This document shows, piece by piece, positions 35,901 through 45,162 of a DNA stretch of 55,424 nucleotides. The notes below the pieces were generated by a model that was not told the DNA's origin, ran no database searches, and saw only the letters and a program-made list of their open reading frames with translations. A program made the position numbers and the translations under genes. The stretch lies in contig DDSV01000042.1 of NCBI GenBank assembly GCA_002344215.1, forward strand, positions 1-55,424, read 5' to 3'. Numbering within the stretch: the first letter of the stretch is position 1; the number at the start of each line of letters is the position of its first letter. Origin of the DNA: Akkermansiaceae bacterium UBA2381 (lineage in GTDB: Bacteria; Verrucomicrobiota; Verrucomicrobiia; Verrucomicrobiales; DEV007).

Positions 35901-38900
35901 CTCCGTCGGGGGGAATGTGCAAATCACCGGAGTAGGCGGTTCCGACGGTGGAGCGACGCTCAATCTCGGGGTCGGTATCGAAAACGCGTCGGAGGTAAGT
36001 GCTACGGGTGAGGGAACCGTGACCATTGAAGGCACCGGAGGAAACGTCACCGGCACGGGCTCTCAAAACCACGGAGTTTACGTGACAACGACTGGCGCGA
36101 ACGTGACGACGGAAGCCGGCCTGCTGACGATCAGCGGAACGGCGGGCGGGGGTGTGGGTAGCTCGAACAATATAGGCGTCTTTCTTTTCAATGGCACGAT
36201 CGGCACGGCAGGTGGGGATCTGGTGCTCATCGGGAACGGTAGTTCGGCGGGCAGCGGATTGGGTGTCAGAGTTAACCGCGAAATTCAAACCAATGGCGGC
36301 GAGATCGAGATCACAGGCAATGGCGGTGCGTCTGGAGGAATCGGAGTGGATCTGCAGGGCAGCCTGCTGGCCGCCGGCGGCAGCATCTCCGTCACCGGGG
36401 TGGCGGCGGGTGCCGCCGTAGGGCAGGATGGCATCTCGGTGACCGCTCCGATGATCACCAGCGGTGCGGGCAGCATCACGATCCACGGCACGGCCAGTCC
36501 GGCGGGCGGTGGCCAGGGGGTGCTTGTTGGCGGTAGTGTTGGAGAAGTGACCACGGGCGGAGGGAGCATCTCCATCACCGGAATCGGTGGGGGAGGGGGA
36601 TTTGGCTCGTTCAGCTACGGTGTCTTCGTCAACAACCGCCCCATTTCCGGACCCGGGGCGGGCCAGACATTGATGATCCACGGCACCGGAGGTGCAGGTG
36701 CGGTGTCATCCACATTAGGAGTCATCATAACCAGCTCGAACGCGCAGGTCCAAACCTCGGGCGGGGATTTGAGCATCACGGGCATCGCGGGCGGGAACGG
36801 CACGTCGGGAGCGCAAGGCTGCTATTTTGAGAATGGCTGCCTGCTCCGTGCAGGGGGTGACGGTAATGTCACGCTCGTCGGGATAGGTGGAGGCTCGGTT
36901 TCCGCTGATGCCGGGGGGATTCGTGGATTTAACGCCGCGATCGAAGTTGCGGGCGCGGGAGACATCACCCTCACCGGCACGGGCGGAGATGGTACGGGTG
37001 ACGGCATTTCTTCCAATGGTGGCTTTGCTACCCATGGCGGGGATCTGACACTGATCGGCGCGGGCGCGGCGCAAGGTGGGATCGGCATCAACGTTCAGCA
37101 GGCACTGCAAGCCACCGGCAGCACGGGCGGAATCTCCCTGACAGGCACCGGAGGCGCGGCGGCTGGTGCCGATCGCCATGGCGTGCGACTCACCAACTCT
37201 GTCAGCACCGTCAACGGACCGATCACCATCACCGGCACGGCGGGTGGTCAAGACGGCAGCCTCGGCAGTCGGGGGATCAGCAAGACCGGCGGCAACATCA
37301 CGGTGGGCGGAGCCCATGACCTGATTTTGTCAGCTGACAGCATCGATTTGAGTTCGGGCTTGGCCAGTGCGGCGGGCGACAAGATTTTCATCCGCCAGGC
37401 AACAAACAGCACGGAGGTCCGGCTCGGCGGCATCGATGTCGTCACCGGCAGTCCTCTCGTCCTGGGACTCTCGGAGGCGGAGCTCGACCGCCTTCAGGCC
37501 GACGAAGTGGTGATCGGCGATGCGAACAGCGGCGCCATCGAGGTGCGGGACGTGATTTCTCCGCTGAGCTACCAAGGCCTGCGCAGTGCCAAGGCCTTGC
37601 GCTTCACCAGCACGGGTGGATTCACTCCTTTGATCACCTCCGCCGCGCAGTTCCAGCGCATCCTCGTCGATGGTGCCGTGACTATTGATCCAGATGCGAC
37701 CCTGGCCGGCAGCGTGCAGTCCGGATTCACTCCCGCGAGCACCGATGTCTTCCCCATCATCCAAAACCTCGGCACGGGCGCCACCACCGGCACCTTCGCC
37801 GGCAAACCGCAAGGCTCGCCTGTCACCCTGACCAACCTCGCCCAACCCCTGCGCATCACCTACGCGGGTGGTCCCGACAACAACGACATCCAGCTCTTCA
37901 GTGCCAGCCTGCCGACCGTGACGGGCAACGCCCTGACCATCACCAACGGCGACATCGCTCCGTCGGCGGCGGATCACACGGACTTCGGCAGCGCCTTGAT
38001 TGATGGCGGAATGGTGTCGCGAACCTTCACGATCCTCAACTCGGGTTCGGCCGACCTGAACCTGACCGGCAACCCAAGGGTGGCTCTGAGCGGCAGTCCC
38101 GCCTTTACCGTGACGAGCCAGCCGGCCTCGGCCACGGTCGCGGCCGATGGATCGCAGACCTTCATCATCACCTTCGATCCCATGGCGACCGGTGCGGCCA
38201 CCGCGACGGTGAGCATCGCCAACGATTCCCCGTTCGACAATCCCTACAGCTTCGCAATCGCCGGCACCGGACTCGCCTCCACCAATGCCGATCTCTCCTC
38301 GCTCTCGCTCTCGGCCGGGACTCTTTCGCCGGCCTTCAGCGCGGCGACAACGGCCTATTCGATCAACGTGCCGAACACCACAAGCACCACCACGGTGACC
38401 GCGACCCGCGCCGAGGCGAACGCCACTCTGGAGCTTCAGATCAACGGCGGCGGTTTCACTCCGCTCGCCTCGGGGGTCGCGAGCGGCTCCTTGCCTCTCA
38501 ACGTGGGTGCCAATCCCATTGACGTGCGGGTCACCGCGCAGGACGGCACCACGGTCAAGACCTACACCACCACTGTGACGCGGGCCGCCCCTCTACCGAT
38601 CCTCTCCATCACCGACGTGAGCCGTGCCGAGGGCGATGTCGGCGAGACCGACTTCAGCTTCGAGGTCCTTCTCGACGCCCCGGCGCCTCCCGGAGGCGTG
38701 ACCTTCGACATCACGACGGCAGACGGCACCGCGAGCTCTCCGGATGATTACCTGACCGAGACTCTTTCCGGGAGGACGATTCCCGAGGGAGCGCAGGGCT
38801 TTGGTTTTGTTGTGACGATCGTGGGAGATTCCATGCCGGAACCCAACGAAACCTTTTTTGTCAATGTGACCAACATCGTCGGAGCCGTCGCGGGAGACGC

Positions 38901-41900
38901 GCAGGGTCTCGGGACCATTCTCAACGACGATTTGACCGCCGACCTTTCCATCACCAAAAGCAACGGCGTGTCCAGCTCGACTCCAGGTAGCCCGTTGACC
39001 TACACCATCACCGCAAGCAATGCCGGGCCCGATCCCGCGACCGCCACGGTCATCGACACTCTTCCGGCCATCCTCACGGGAGCGACCTGGACCGCGGTCG
39101 GTGCCGGCGGAGGCACCGTCGCAGCGTCCGGATCGGGCAACATCAACGAAGCCGTCAACCTGCCTGCGGGCGGCTCGGTAACCTTCACCGTCAATGCCAC
39201 CATCGCCCCTTCGGCGACAACGAGCCTGCAAAACACCGCGTCGGTCGTGATTGGTGCCGGGGTGACCGATCCCAATGGCAACAACAACGAAGCCACCGAC
39301 ACCGATACCCTCACTCCGCAGGCCGATCTTTCCATCACCAAGAACGATGGAGTTACCAGCGCGACCCCGGGTGGCTCAGTGACCTACACGATCACCGCCA
39401 GCAACGCCGGCCCGAGCGATGTGACCGGCGCGACCGTGACCGACACGCTGCCTGCCGCGCTCACCGGCACTTGGACCTCGGTGACCGCTGGCGGTGCGAC
39501 CGCGACCGCCTCAGGCAGTGGCAATATCAACGATACCGTCAATCTTCCCGCGGGCGGATCGGTCACCTACACCGTGGTCTGCTCCATCAGTGCCTCAGCC
39601 ACGGGAAATCTCGTCAATACTTCAAGAGTCTCCAGCGATGTCGCCGATCCGAACGAAAACAACAACGAAGCGACCGATACCGACGCCCTCTCAGGCGAAG
39701 CTGATCTTTCTATCACTAAATCCAACGGAGTGACTACCGCCGTGCCCGGGGAATCGGTGACCTACACGATCACCGCCAGCAATGCCGGCCCCAGCAACAC
39801 GACGGCCACCGTCACTGACATCATGCCGGGAGTGCTCACAGGCACCTGGACCGCCGTGGGAGCGGGAGGCGGCACCGCGTCGGCGTCGGGCAGCGGCGAC
39901 ATCAACGACCTCGTCACGCTGCCTGCGGGTGGATCGGTCACCTATACCGTCACTGCCACGATCGATCCTGCCGCGACAGGAACGCTAACCAACACCGCCA
40001 CGATCGCCGGCCCTCTGGACGATCCCGACACTGACAACAATGAAGCCGTCGACACGGATACCCTGACTCCCCGGGCCGATCTCTCCATCACAAAAACCGA
40101 CGGCACGCTCTCCGTCGCGCCGGGTGCCGTCGTCACCTACACGATCATCGCCTCAAATGCGGGTCCCAGTGACGTCAGCGGGGCCACCGTCGCCGATGCG
40201 GTTCCCGCGAGCTTGAGTGGAGTCACTTGGACTGCGGTGGGTGCCGGCGGTGGCACCGGCACGGCTTCCGGCACGGGCAGCATCAATGACACCGTCATTT
40301 TGCCTGCGGGTGGCTCGGTCACCTACACGCTCACCGGGCTCCTCGATCCCGGTGCCTTTGACATCCTGAGCAATACCGCCACCGTCACCGCGCCCGGCGG
40401 TGTGGTTGATCCTGAGGGCAACAACGACAGCGCCACTGACACCGACACCATCACCACGGTGGTCAGCATCACCGCCACGGACGCGGAGGTCGACGAAAAC
40501 GCACCCGACGGAGGCACGTGGCGCATCTCGCGCAATGGCACCGCCGGCGACCTTCTCGTCAACCTCGCGGTCGAAGGCACCAGCACCACCTCGGCCACCG
40601 ACTGGACCGCTACCGTAGCGACCTTTGTCTCCACCGGACCCAACGGCACCGGCACCGCCACCATTCCCGACGGTTCGGCCTTCGTCGACATCGTGCTCAC
40701 ACCAACCGACGATGTCGCCGCCGAAGCCGACGAAACGGTAGTACTCACGATCGCCGCCTCCGCGCTCTACACTTCAGGAAGTGCCATCGACAACGAGATC
40801 ACCATCGCGGCCAACGACTTCGGGGTGACCAACACCGATGACAGCGGCGAAGGTTCGCTGCGTCAGGCCATTGAAAACGCCAATGCCATCGCCGGAGCCG
40901 ACACCGTCACCTTCCACGACCTCATGGCCGACGCCGTGCCGGATGTCATACTGCTGACCACGGGCGAACTCTTCATCCGCGAGTCGCTCACCATCGCGGG
41001 AACCGGCGCGGACCTGCTCACCGTCTCCGGCAATGATGCGAGCCGGATCTTCAGTCTCTTGATTGCCGGGAACGTCACCCTCCGCGGCATGAAGCTCACC
41101 GAAGGCAATGCGATTCAGTCAAACATATCGGGTGCCGGTGGCGCGGTCTATTGCGACACCACGACCTTGTTGCTCGATGCGGTCCACGTCACCGGCAACC
41201 GGGGCGACGGGCAGGCCGGCGGACTCGGCCTCTACAACAACTCGAATGTGACGATTCGGGATTGCACTATCGACAACAACGTCGCCGAAGGCACCAGCCT
41301 CGCCGCGGGAGGAATTCTCCACGCGGGAGCCTCGCTGAACCTCGTGAACTCGACCATCTCGAACAACCGGGCGAGGAACAGCACCTCGACAGTTGCCGCA
41401 GGCGGAATTTATGTAGGAAACAGTGCGGTCATCGTCCACAGCACGATCACCGGGAATGCCGCCGCCAACAGTCAGCCGGCCGGCGGCCTCTTCCTCACTT
41501 CGGAAGTCGAACTGAGTCACAACCTTATCGCCGGCAACACAAATGGCCACGGACTTTCCGACCTGTCGTCCCTCGGAGCCACCATCACCGCGAATCACAA
41601 CTTGGTCGGTGATTCCGCGACCTCCGGCGGCCTTGTCGATGGAACCGACGGCAACCTCGTCGGCGACGGCGGCAGCGGTGCCCTCGACCTCATCAGCCTG
41701 CTCGATCCCGTCCTCCGTGACAATGGTGGAACCACACCCACTCATAAGTTGATCCCGGGGAGTTCCGCCGTCGATGGAGGAGACCCCGCCTTCGACGTGA
41801 ACTCCTTCTCACCCGCCCTTGTCGACGATCAACGGGGGCCCGGATTCTCCCGCGTGCTCAAAGGACAATTATTGTCATCAGCCAACCTCGTCGACATTGG

Positions 41901-42519
41901 GGCATACGAGTTGATCGCGGCGCCCGAGTTCTCCGACGCCGATCTCCGGATCAAAGCGGATGGGGATCCCATCGATCTGACGGTTGCCACAGGAGCCACG
42001 CCACCCGGCGGTACCTTCAGTGGACCAGGGGTGAGCGGAGGATCATTTCATCCGTCCGGCCTGGCACCCGGCACCTACCTCCTGACTTACACTTACGAGG
42101 ATGAATTCGGTGCGCAAAACTCGAGCGGGTTTGCCGTGACGGTCATGGCGACATCCACTGTCTTGAAGGTATCTCCCCCGAAACGATTCACGGCGACTCA
42201 AATCGGTCGCACCTCCAAGATGCGGCAGGTGTCGGTTAGCAACGAAGGAGACCATGCCGCGATTGACTTGCGAACCTTCGTGACGGGATCCGGACGCAAG
42301 GATTATCTGGTGGACCAGCCCGCACTCAGCCGCCTTGCTCCGTCGGCAGTCACCACCTTCCGGGCAGGGTTTAGGCCGAAGCGCGAGGGGAACCGGCGAG
42401 CCACCGTGACGGTGGTGAGCGGCAATGCGCCTCCGGTGATCATCACACTTCGAGGCAAGGGATTGATCCCGAGAAACGGAGGCATCCGTCCACCGCGGGC
42501 AACGGATCACCCGAACTAA
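29932..42519 (+). CDS. Giant multi-domain secreted surface protein, 4195 aa
   Basis: Signal peptide about 1-29. An unassigned region runs to about 240, followed by seven FG-GAP-like repeats of about 65 residues (about 243-703), each starting 'QQAYLKASNT' and likely forming a seven-bladed propeller. A choice-of-anchor-D/HYDIN-like Ig domain lies at about 712-833. Two large glycine-rich beta-helix-like modules start at about 836 and 1727 with nearly the same opening (DYTVTTAGgVLTVTDvSGN). Cadherin-like domains are at about 1519-1722. Then come a second HYDIN-like domain (about 2660-2782), a cadherin-like beta-sandwich (2783-2884), Calx-beta (2889-3000), four DUF11 repeats opening ADLSITK (3003-3508), another Calx-beta-like domain (3511-3630), a right-handed beta-helix (3631-3983) and a final HYDIN-like domain. 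No catalytic motif or sorting signal was recognised. An adhesin or surface-layer role is inferred. Confidence 0.92.
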   Translation: MTATARFHPTSFFGTLLLIVSMAVGVARGNDSPLEKTPAGISSSDWEGIRAAHSASLHAFVPTNDGGWKGRNPGQQWTTEFDGRGFETKPTGAEWRWGLELRSYGFGETQQVVGRKPEVTVEGQCLSYQWDDAVKEWFVNDSRGLEHGFDVARRPAGAAEGEGLDFVLATRGTLRASVAADAQSVVYENADGAAVVTYAGLKVWDADGNVLPSRFVAGPQGSIILRVEESAARYPIVIDPIAQQAYLKASNTGFADKFGTAVAISGDTVVVGANEEDSNATGVNGNQSDNSFLEAGAAYIFVRNAGVWTQQAYLKASNTGEYDGFGAAVAISGDTVIIGASSERSNATGVNGNQSDNSATDAGAAYVFTRTGSTWTQQAYLKASNTTAGYRFGSDVAVSGDTVVVGSVGEGSNATGVNGNPFDYGSVNSGAAYVFTRAGGTWSQQAYLKASNTGAGDAFGTAVSISGDTVVITAEEERSNATGVNGNQSDNSAPDAGAAYVFTRSGSTWSQQAYLKASNAQAGDFFGGSAAISGDTIVIGAGLEGSAATGVNGNQSDNSAVWAGAAYVFNRSGGTWSQQAYLKASNTGGDDRFGDSVAISGDLILVGAYNEDSAATGVNGNQSDNSASSAGAAYLFGRSGGVWTQQDYIKASNTQATDWFGVDVAISGGTAVIGASLEDSAATGIGGNGADNSLDRSGAAYTFFTAIPLPDINVRGNGTDITDGDTTPSAADHTQFTDTAVGGSSTRVFTIQNTGTADLFFQNVTFSGPHAADFSLLSPAGYSVSPGFPTTFTVQISPSGTGLRAATVHIASNDPDGENPYSFDISGTGIVPLDPDYTVTTAGGVLTVTDVSGNGDILALSQPSAGDILFTATGRNFSLNGGATTVNNSGNISLSGITSVVVNAAAGADTITLTSFSGSFPALTLNGGTGDDTITFNGDITFAGGANLNVDLQDDDANPGVDRITFGSGADLSLSGTGAATLKASRDVALGNGTIDTVNGALTIEANQQAVPTTGDFTGVSLNGSIAATGAGEITVKGRGGDSGTSCYGIENRGIISGGTAGTLIVQGTGGTSTSDFASGGVRLFFGSITSLGATVNVIGTGGGSGSARFIRGVEMLAGTITSVSATASVNVTGSGGTQNTPGITGVLLSNDSTITSGGGAVRVTGTAGSYGTSANFGVFVLNSSITAGGSGTVRVEGTASGGVGSSSNGGVSLNSAGVISSGGGRVDVIGQGGTGSSSNGIELINSGALITSGGGDVTLSGSSLNPTGDGFIMTTSTGSVTTAINGGNIVIVSDRINIAGGTISANAASTVTLKPMTVARAVNFGAADTTTLLGLSDAELDRVTAGRIEIGDGSTGDITVSAPVSRAAATDMLLFSSGDITFTTGNIDTGGGLLDGDVSGGSGAIRPDFAGTDATAAEVSGSGMMEFNLTGTTADTQYQQLKVVGEVVLTDLDLSLTGAYVPVGGNSFTLIDNDGTDAITGTFTGQSQNSTLTFNGVLMRLNYAGGDGNDLVLSVANNPPTDISLTATSIPENNAVNAAVGTLSTTDADAGDSHTYALVSGAGDMDNGSFTIDGDLLRLTPVADFETKSSYSVRIQTSDGAATYSEAFLIAITNVNEMPSFTKGGNRSHVFGTNTTQTVTNWATSIEDGDSTVTQDLTFNVTNNNNALFTTQPAISATGTLTYTPSGSAGTATVSVTLSDDATINGNAALTTAVQTFTITVAAAADYTVTTAGSVLTVTDISGNTDTLALSQPSAGDILFTATGRSFSLNGGANTTNSSGSISLNGITSVVVNTGVGADTITLTAFTPPGGFPGLTLHGGTGDDTIVFNGDITFTAGANLNVDLQDDDAAPGVDRITVVGNANLLLSGAGGVVFKVSRDVLFSSGSVLEVEDGNILMEANQQTTPTTGGFSGLNLSNARVEATGIGSIALRGRTGNSGVYIKGVVIQDGSQVLARSGGIVIVGNGQSGHTNIGNFGVGIGAGGSSGVVRSVGGNVQITGVGGSDGGATLNLGVGIENASEVSATGEGTVTIEGTGGNVTGTGSQNHGVYVTTTGANVTTEAGLLTISGTAGGGVGSSNNIGVFLFNGTIGTAGGDLVLIGNGSSAGSGLGVRVNREIQTNGGEIEITGNGGASGGIGVDLQGSLLAAGGSISVTGVAAGAAVGQDGISVTAPMITSGAGSITIHGTASPAGGGQGVLVGGSVGEVTTGGGSISITGIGGGGGFGSFSYGVFVNNRPISGPGAGQTLMIHGTGGAGAVSSTLGVIITSSNAQVQTSGGDLSITGIAGGNGTSGAQGCYFENGCLLRAGGDGNVTLVGIGGGSVSADAGGIRGFNAAIEVAGAGDITLTGTGGDGTGDGISSNGGFATHGGDLTLIGAGAAQGGIGINVQQALQATGSTGGISLTGTGGAAAGADRHGVRLTNSVSTVNGPITITGTAGGQDGSLGSRGISKTGGNITVGGAHDLILSADSIDLSSGLASAAGDKIFIRQATNSTEVRLGGIDVVTGSPLVLGLSEAELDRLQADEVVIGDANSGAIEVRDVISPLSYQGLRSAKALRFTSTGGFTPLITSAAQFQRILVDGAVTIDPDATLAGSVQSGFTPASTDVFPIIQNLGTGATTGTFAGKPQGSPVTLTNLAQPLRITYAGGPDNNDIQLFSASLPTVTGNALTITNGDIAPSAADHTDFGSALIDGGMVSRTFTILNSGSADLNLTGNPRVALSGSPAFTVTSQPASATVAADGSQTFIITFDPMATGAATATVSIANDSPFDNPYSFAIAGTGLASTNADLSSLSLSAGTLSPAFSAATTAYSINVPNTTSTTTVTATRAEANATLELQINGGGFTPLASGVASGSLPLNVGANPIDVRVTAQDGTTVKTYTTTVTRAAPLPILSITDVSRAEGDVGETDFSFEVLLDAPAPPGGVTFDITTADGTASSPDDYLTETLSGRTIPEGAQGFGFVVTIVGDSMPEPNETFFVNVTNIVGAVAGDAQGLGTILNDDLTADLSITKSNGVSSSTPGSPLTYTITASNAGPDPATATVIDTLPAILTGATWTAVGAGGGTVAASGSGNINEAVNLPAGGSVTFTVNATIAPSATTSLQNTASVVIGAGVTDPNGNNNEATDTDTLTPQADLSITKNDGVTSATPGGSVTYTITASNAGPSDVTGATVTDTLPAALTGTWTSVTAGGATATASGSGNINDTVNLPAGGSVTYTVVCSISASATGNLVNTSRVSSDVADPNENNNEATDTDALSGEADLSITKSNGVTTAVPGESVTYTITASNAGPSNTTATVTDIMPGVLTGTWTAVGAGGGTASASGSGDINDLVTLPAGGSVTYTVTATIDPAATGTLTNTATIAGPLDDPDTDNNEAVDTDTLTPRADLSITKTDGTLSVAPGAVVTYTIIASNAGPSDVSGATVADAVPASLSGVTWTAVGAGGGTGTASGTGSINDTVILPAGGSVTYTLTGLLDPGAFDILSNTATVTAPGGVVDPEGNNDSATDTDTITTVVSITATDAEVDENAPDGGTWRISRNGTAGDLLVNLAVEGTSTTSATDWTATVATFVSTGPNGTGTATIPDGSAFVDIVLTPTDDVAAEADETVVLTIAASALYTSGSAIDNEITIAANDFGVTNTDDSGEGSLRQAIENANAIAGADTVTFHDLMADAVPDVILLTTGELFIRESLTIAGTGADLLTVSGNDASRIFSLLIAGNVTLRGMKLTEGNAIQSNISGAGGAVYCDTTTLLLDAVHVTGNRGDGQAGGLGLYNNSNVTIRDCTIDNNVAEGTSLAAGGILHAGASLNLVNSTISNNRARNSTSTVAAGGIYVGNSAVIVHSTITGNAAANSQPAGGLFLTSEVELSHNLIAGNTNGHGLSDLSSLGATITANHNLVGDSATSGGLVDGTDGNLVGDGGSGALDLISLLDPVLRDNGGTTPTHKLIPGSSAVDGGDPAFDVNSFSPALVDDQRGPGFSRVLKGQLLSSANLVDIGAYELIAAPEFSDADLRIKADGDPIDLTVATGATPPGGTFSGPGVSGGSFHPSGLAPGTYLLTYTYEDEFGAQNSSGFAVTVMATSTVLKVSPPKRFTATQIGRTSKMRQVSVSNEGDHAAIDLRTFVTGSGRKDYLVDQPALSRLAPSAVTTFRAGFRPKREGNRRATVTVVSGNAPPVIITLRGKGLIPRNGGIRPPRATDHPN

Positions 42520-42591
42520 AGAGGGGCCGGATCGACTCTCGCGACAAGCCGATGCCGTCCCGCGACCCTTGAAAATTCTGAAACTGTGGAG

Positions 42592-42987
42592 TCAACGCGG
42601 CTCCTTGCCGAGGACCTTGCCGACCCGGAATCGGATCAGGCCTCCCGGCGCGGGCCACGAGAATTCATCACCGGATCGGTATCCGATCATCGCCATTCCG
42701 AGAGGTGCAAGCACGGAGAGGTGACCGTCGTCGCTGTTGGCGTATTCCGGGAACACGAGGGTGTAGGTAACGGTCGCCCCGGTGGCGAGATTGATCATCT
42801 CGACGCGCGAATTCATCGTGATCAGATCGGGGGGCGGCGCGTCATTTTGCACGAGAACGGCACGGTCCAGTTCGCCTTCGAGGCGATCGAGACTACGTGG
42901 ATCACTCCCGGCTTCAGACCGGGCGTGATGGAGGAGTCTTCGGAGTTTGTGGAGGTCGTTTTCGGTAAGGTGTATGGGGAGATTCAT
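42592..42987 (-). CDS. Rnk / GreA-GreB C-terminal-domain protein
   Basis: A 131-residue protein with the layout of Rnk (regulator of nucleoside diphosphate kinase): a short N-terminal helical hairpin (LTENDLHKLRRLLHHARSEA, about 8-27) and a C-terminal GreA/GreB FKBP-like domain (ITMNSRVEMINLATGATVTYTLVFPEYANSDDGHLSVLAPLGMAMIGYRSGDEFSWPAPGGLIRFRVGKVL). Such proteins bind RNA polymerase near the secondary channel, but the short coiled coil lacks transcript-cleavage ability. It is transcribed opposite to both neighbours, with the giant gene ending 72 bp from its stop. Confidence 0.9.
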   Translation of the reverse strand: MNLPIHLTENDLHKLRRLLHHARSEAGSDPRSLDRLEGELDRAVLVQNDAPPPDLITMNSRVEMINLATGATVTYTLVFPEYANSDDGHLSVLAPLGMAMIGYRSGDEFSWPAPGGLIRFRVGKVLGKEPR

Positions 42988-43458
42988 GGAGATTTGAAGA
43001 AAATGAGATGAGAGAATGGCTATGAAAAAGATGCCGACGGACGCGTGACACGCGAACGCGAGGGCACGGCAAACCCGCGCGGAGTTCGTCTTACGGGATT
43101 GTGCCGGGGGAACCGGAGGAGGCGACTGGCCTAACCCGGGTCCCCTTATTTGCAGGAGGCCGAGAGCCGGTTCACGAAGCTGCCGAATCGCAACCCAAAC
43201 AAGGGATCGAGAACGATTGGATTGAGGGGAACGCAGTCGGTTTCCACAGGCATCTCGCCAATAATCCCATCACTTGTGCGAGAATCAACCCGCGAGGAAT
43301 CGCGCTTTCCCGTCAGCAAAAGCGGAGTTGACCCCCAGCTCCAAATCGAGTTCGGATAAATCCGAATGGTCCAAATCCTGGGCTTGTTCCGTGTCGAATA
43401 GACATTGACATGCTTCACCGGATTTCGTCCGATCTTTCTGACATTCATCTCCTGGCTC
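42988..43458. other. Intergenic region without recognisable gene
   Basis: 471 bp between the divergent rnk-like gene and the FG-GAP protein gene. Frames here are short and unconvincing. I saw no clear promoter or repeat. Confidence 0.5.
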
Positions 43459-45162
43459 ATGAAATCAATCACCTTTCCTCCTCCGGCTACGTCGTTCCTC
43501 ATTGCAGTCATTGGGTCTCTCATCGGGACAATCGGGCACGCGATTCCTTTCCCTGACCGAACGCCAGGGAACAAGTTGACCGCTTCCGATGCGGCCGACG
43601 ATGATGAGTTCGGCTACTCGATTGCTCAGTCGGGTGACCTCCTTGTAGTCGGGGCTCATCTTGAAGACGGGCCGGGATTGGATCGGGGAGCCGCGTACGT
43701 TTTAGATCTGCGCTCCGGTTCGCAGCTTTTCAAGCTAACGGCAGCCGATGCGCAGGATTCCGATCGATTCGGACTGTCGGTGGCAGTGGCAAATCGCCTC
43801 TGCGTCGTGGGAGCACCTGAGGAGGACGGTGATGGCACGAATCGAGGCTCCGTCTATGTGTTCGATCTTTCAACTGGAGAGCAGCGATTCAAGTTGGTGG
43901 CGTCGGACGCCCGCGATGGAGATCAATTTGGTTACGCTGTCGCGGTATTCGGTAGACGGGCGATTATCGGCGCATGGAGAGCGGAAGGGAGCGGCGATCC
44001 CGCCTCAGCGGACAAGGGCGCTGCTTATATTTTCGATCTTGTCACCGGAGAACAAATCGCGCGATTCTCGGCATCGGACGGCGAGAATGCGGACTACTTC
44101 GGGGCCGCAGTGGCCATCTTTGGGAACATGGCTCTCGTTGGGGCTTATCGGGAAGATGGTGGAGGATCGGAGCATGGAGCGGCCTACTTATATGAAATCG
44201 ACACCGGAATCGAAGTGGCCAAGCTGACAGCCTCGGATGCGGGTGATCTTGAGTTCTTCGGGCGATCCGTAGCCCTGAATGATCGATCCATTCTCGTTGG
44301 AGCTCATCGCGATAGCGGAGGGGGCAGCAACCGGGGGGCTGTCTATGTCTTTGACTTCGTCACTCTCGAAGAGCGATTCAAACTGACGGCCTCCGACGCG
44401 GCAGACAACGACGAATTCGGATTTTCCAGCTGCCTCTCTGGCGATCTGGCCGTGGTCGGAGCGCACCTTGAAGCAGGAAACGGGGGCAGCCAGCGAGGTA
44501 AGGCATACGCCTTCGATCTCGTCACCGGTGAGGAACTCGCGACCTTCACCGCGGCCGATGCAGAAAACGCCGATCGATTCGGTATTTCGGTTTGTCTGGA
44601 AGGGGACAAGGCTTTCGTCGGTGCCTTTCGAGAGGATGGAATGGGTTCTTCCCGCGGAGCAGCCTACGGTTTTGTCGTGCCCGATGTGCGGCCCGACAAT
44701 CTGATTGGGTCGACCATCGGTTCGAATATGGGAAAGAACGTCTGGAACTCAAGCGGTACCGGACAGACCGTGTCAGCGGGTTCGAGCAGGCTCGCGAAGG
44801 TCTCCGCTTGGTTGACGGTCACGGCAAACGGAAACGGCAGCGATGATTTCCGAATCTCCGGGCAAAGTGGTGACCGGGATTTTCAAATCACCTACACGCG
44901 ACATCACGCGACACAGCGGGCCAACATCACAGCTTCGATGATCGCAGGTCTTCATTCCGAACCGAATCTCGATCCTGTAGAGTCCGGTCGACTCATCAGG
45001 GCGGAGGTCACGCCTTCACCCGCCCTGAAGAAACGAGTCAGAAAAGGGAAAAGGTCTCGCATTGTTTACACGCGCAGGAACTTCGTGGCGAAAATGACGA
45101 CGGTTTCCGAAACTTGGTCAACTCGTTCCGATGTGGTCGTGTTCTCTGTGGGGACACGGTGA
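43459..45162 (+). CDS. Secreted FG-GAP seven-repeat protein
   Basis: A 567-residue exported protein. Signal peptide about 1-31 (PPATSFLIAVIGSLIGTIGHA). Seven FG-GAP-like repeats of about 52-58 residues follow (about 36-415), each built as 'KLTASDAADDDEFGYSIAQSGDLLVVGAHLEDG...RGAAYVFDLxTG', predicting a seven-bladed beta-propeller. The C-terminal part (about 425-567) opens NLIGSTIGSNMGKNVWN and ends in a beta-rich domain interrupted by a basic patch (KKRVRKGKRSR). The repeats are related to those of the 4195-residue protein, 11 kb upstream. The frame extends upstream through a TTG at 43405, but the ATG at 43459 gives the signal peptide. Confidence 0.85.
   Translation: MKSITFPPPATSFLIAVIGSLIGTIGHAIPFPDRTPGNKLTASDAADDDEFGYSIAQSGDLLVVGAHLEDGPGLDRGAAYVLDLRSGSQLFKLTAADAQDSDRFGLSVAVANRLCVVGAPEEDGDGTNRGSVYVFDLSTGEQRFKLVASDARDGDQFGYAVAVFGRRAIIGAWRAEGSGDPASADKGAAYIFDLVTGEQIARFSASDGENADYFGAAVAIFGNMALVGAYREDGGGSEHGAAYLYEIDTGIEVAKLTASDAGDLEFFGRSVALNDRSILVGAHRDSGGGSNRGAVYVFDFVTLEERFKLTASDAADNDEFGFSSCLSGDLAVVGAHLEAGNGGSQRGKAYAFDLVTGEELATFTAADAENADRFGISVCLEGDKAFVGAFREDGMGSSRGAAYGFVVPDVRPDNLIGSTIGSNMGKNVWNSSGTGQTVSAGSSRLAKVSAWLTVTANGNGSDDFRISGQSGDRDFQITYTRHHATQRANITASMIAGLHSEPNLDPVESGRLIRAEVTPSPALKKRVRKGKRSRIVYTRRNFVAKMTTVSETWSTRSDVVVFSVGTR

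Noticed and set aside
33571..36681. A 1036-residue minus-strand frame inside the giant surface-protein gene
   Set aside because: It is exactly antisense to a GC-rich, repeat-containing coding region with a strong domain assignment. Its protein is biased toward Ala/Gly/Arg/His and has no recognisable domain.
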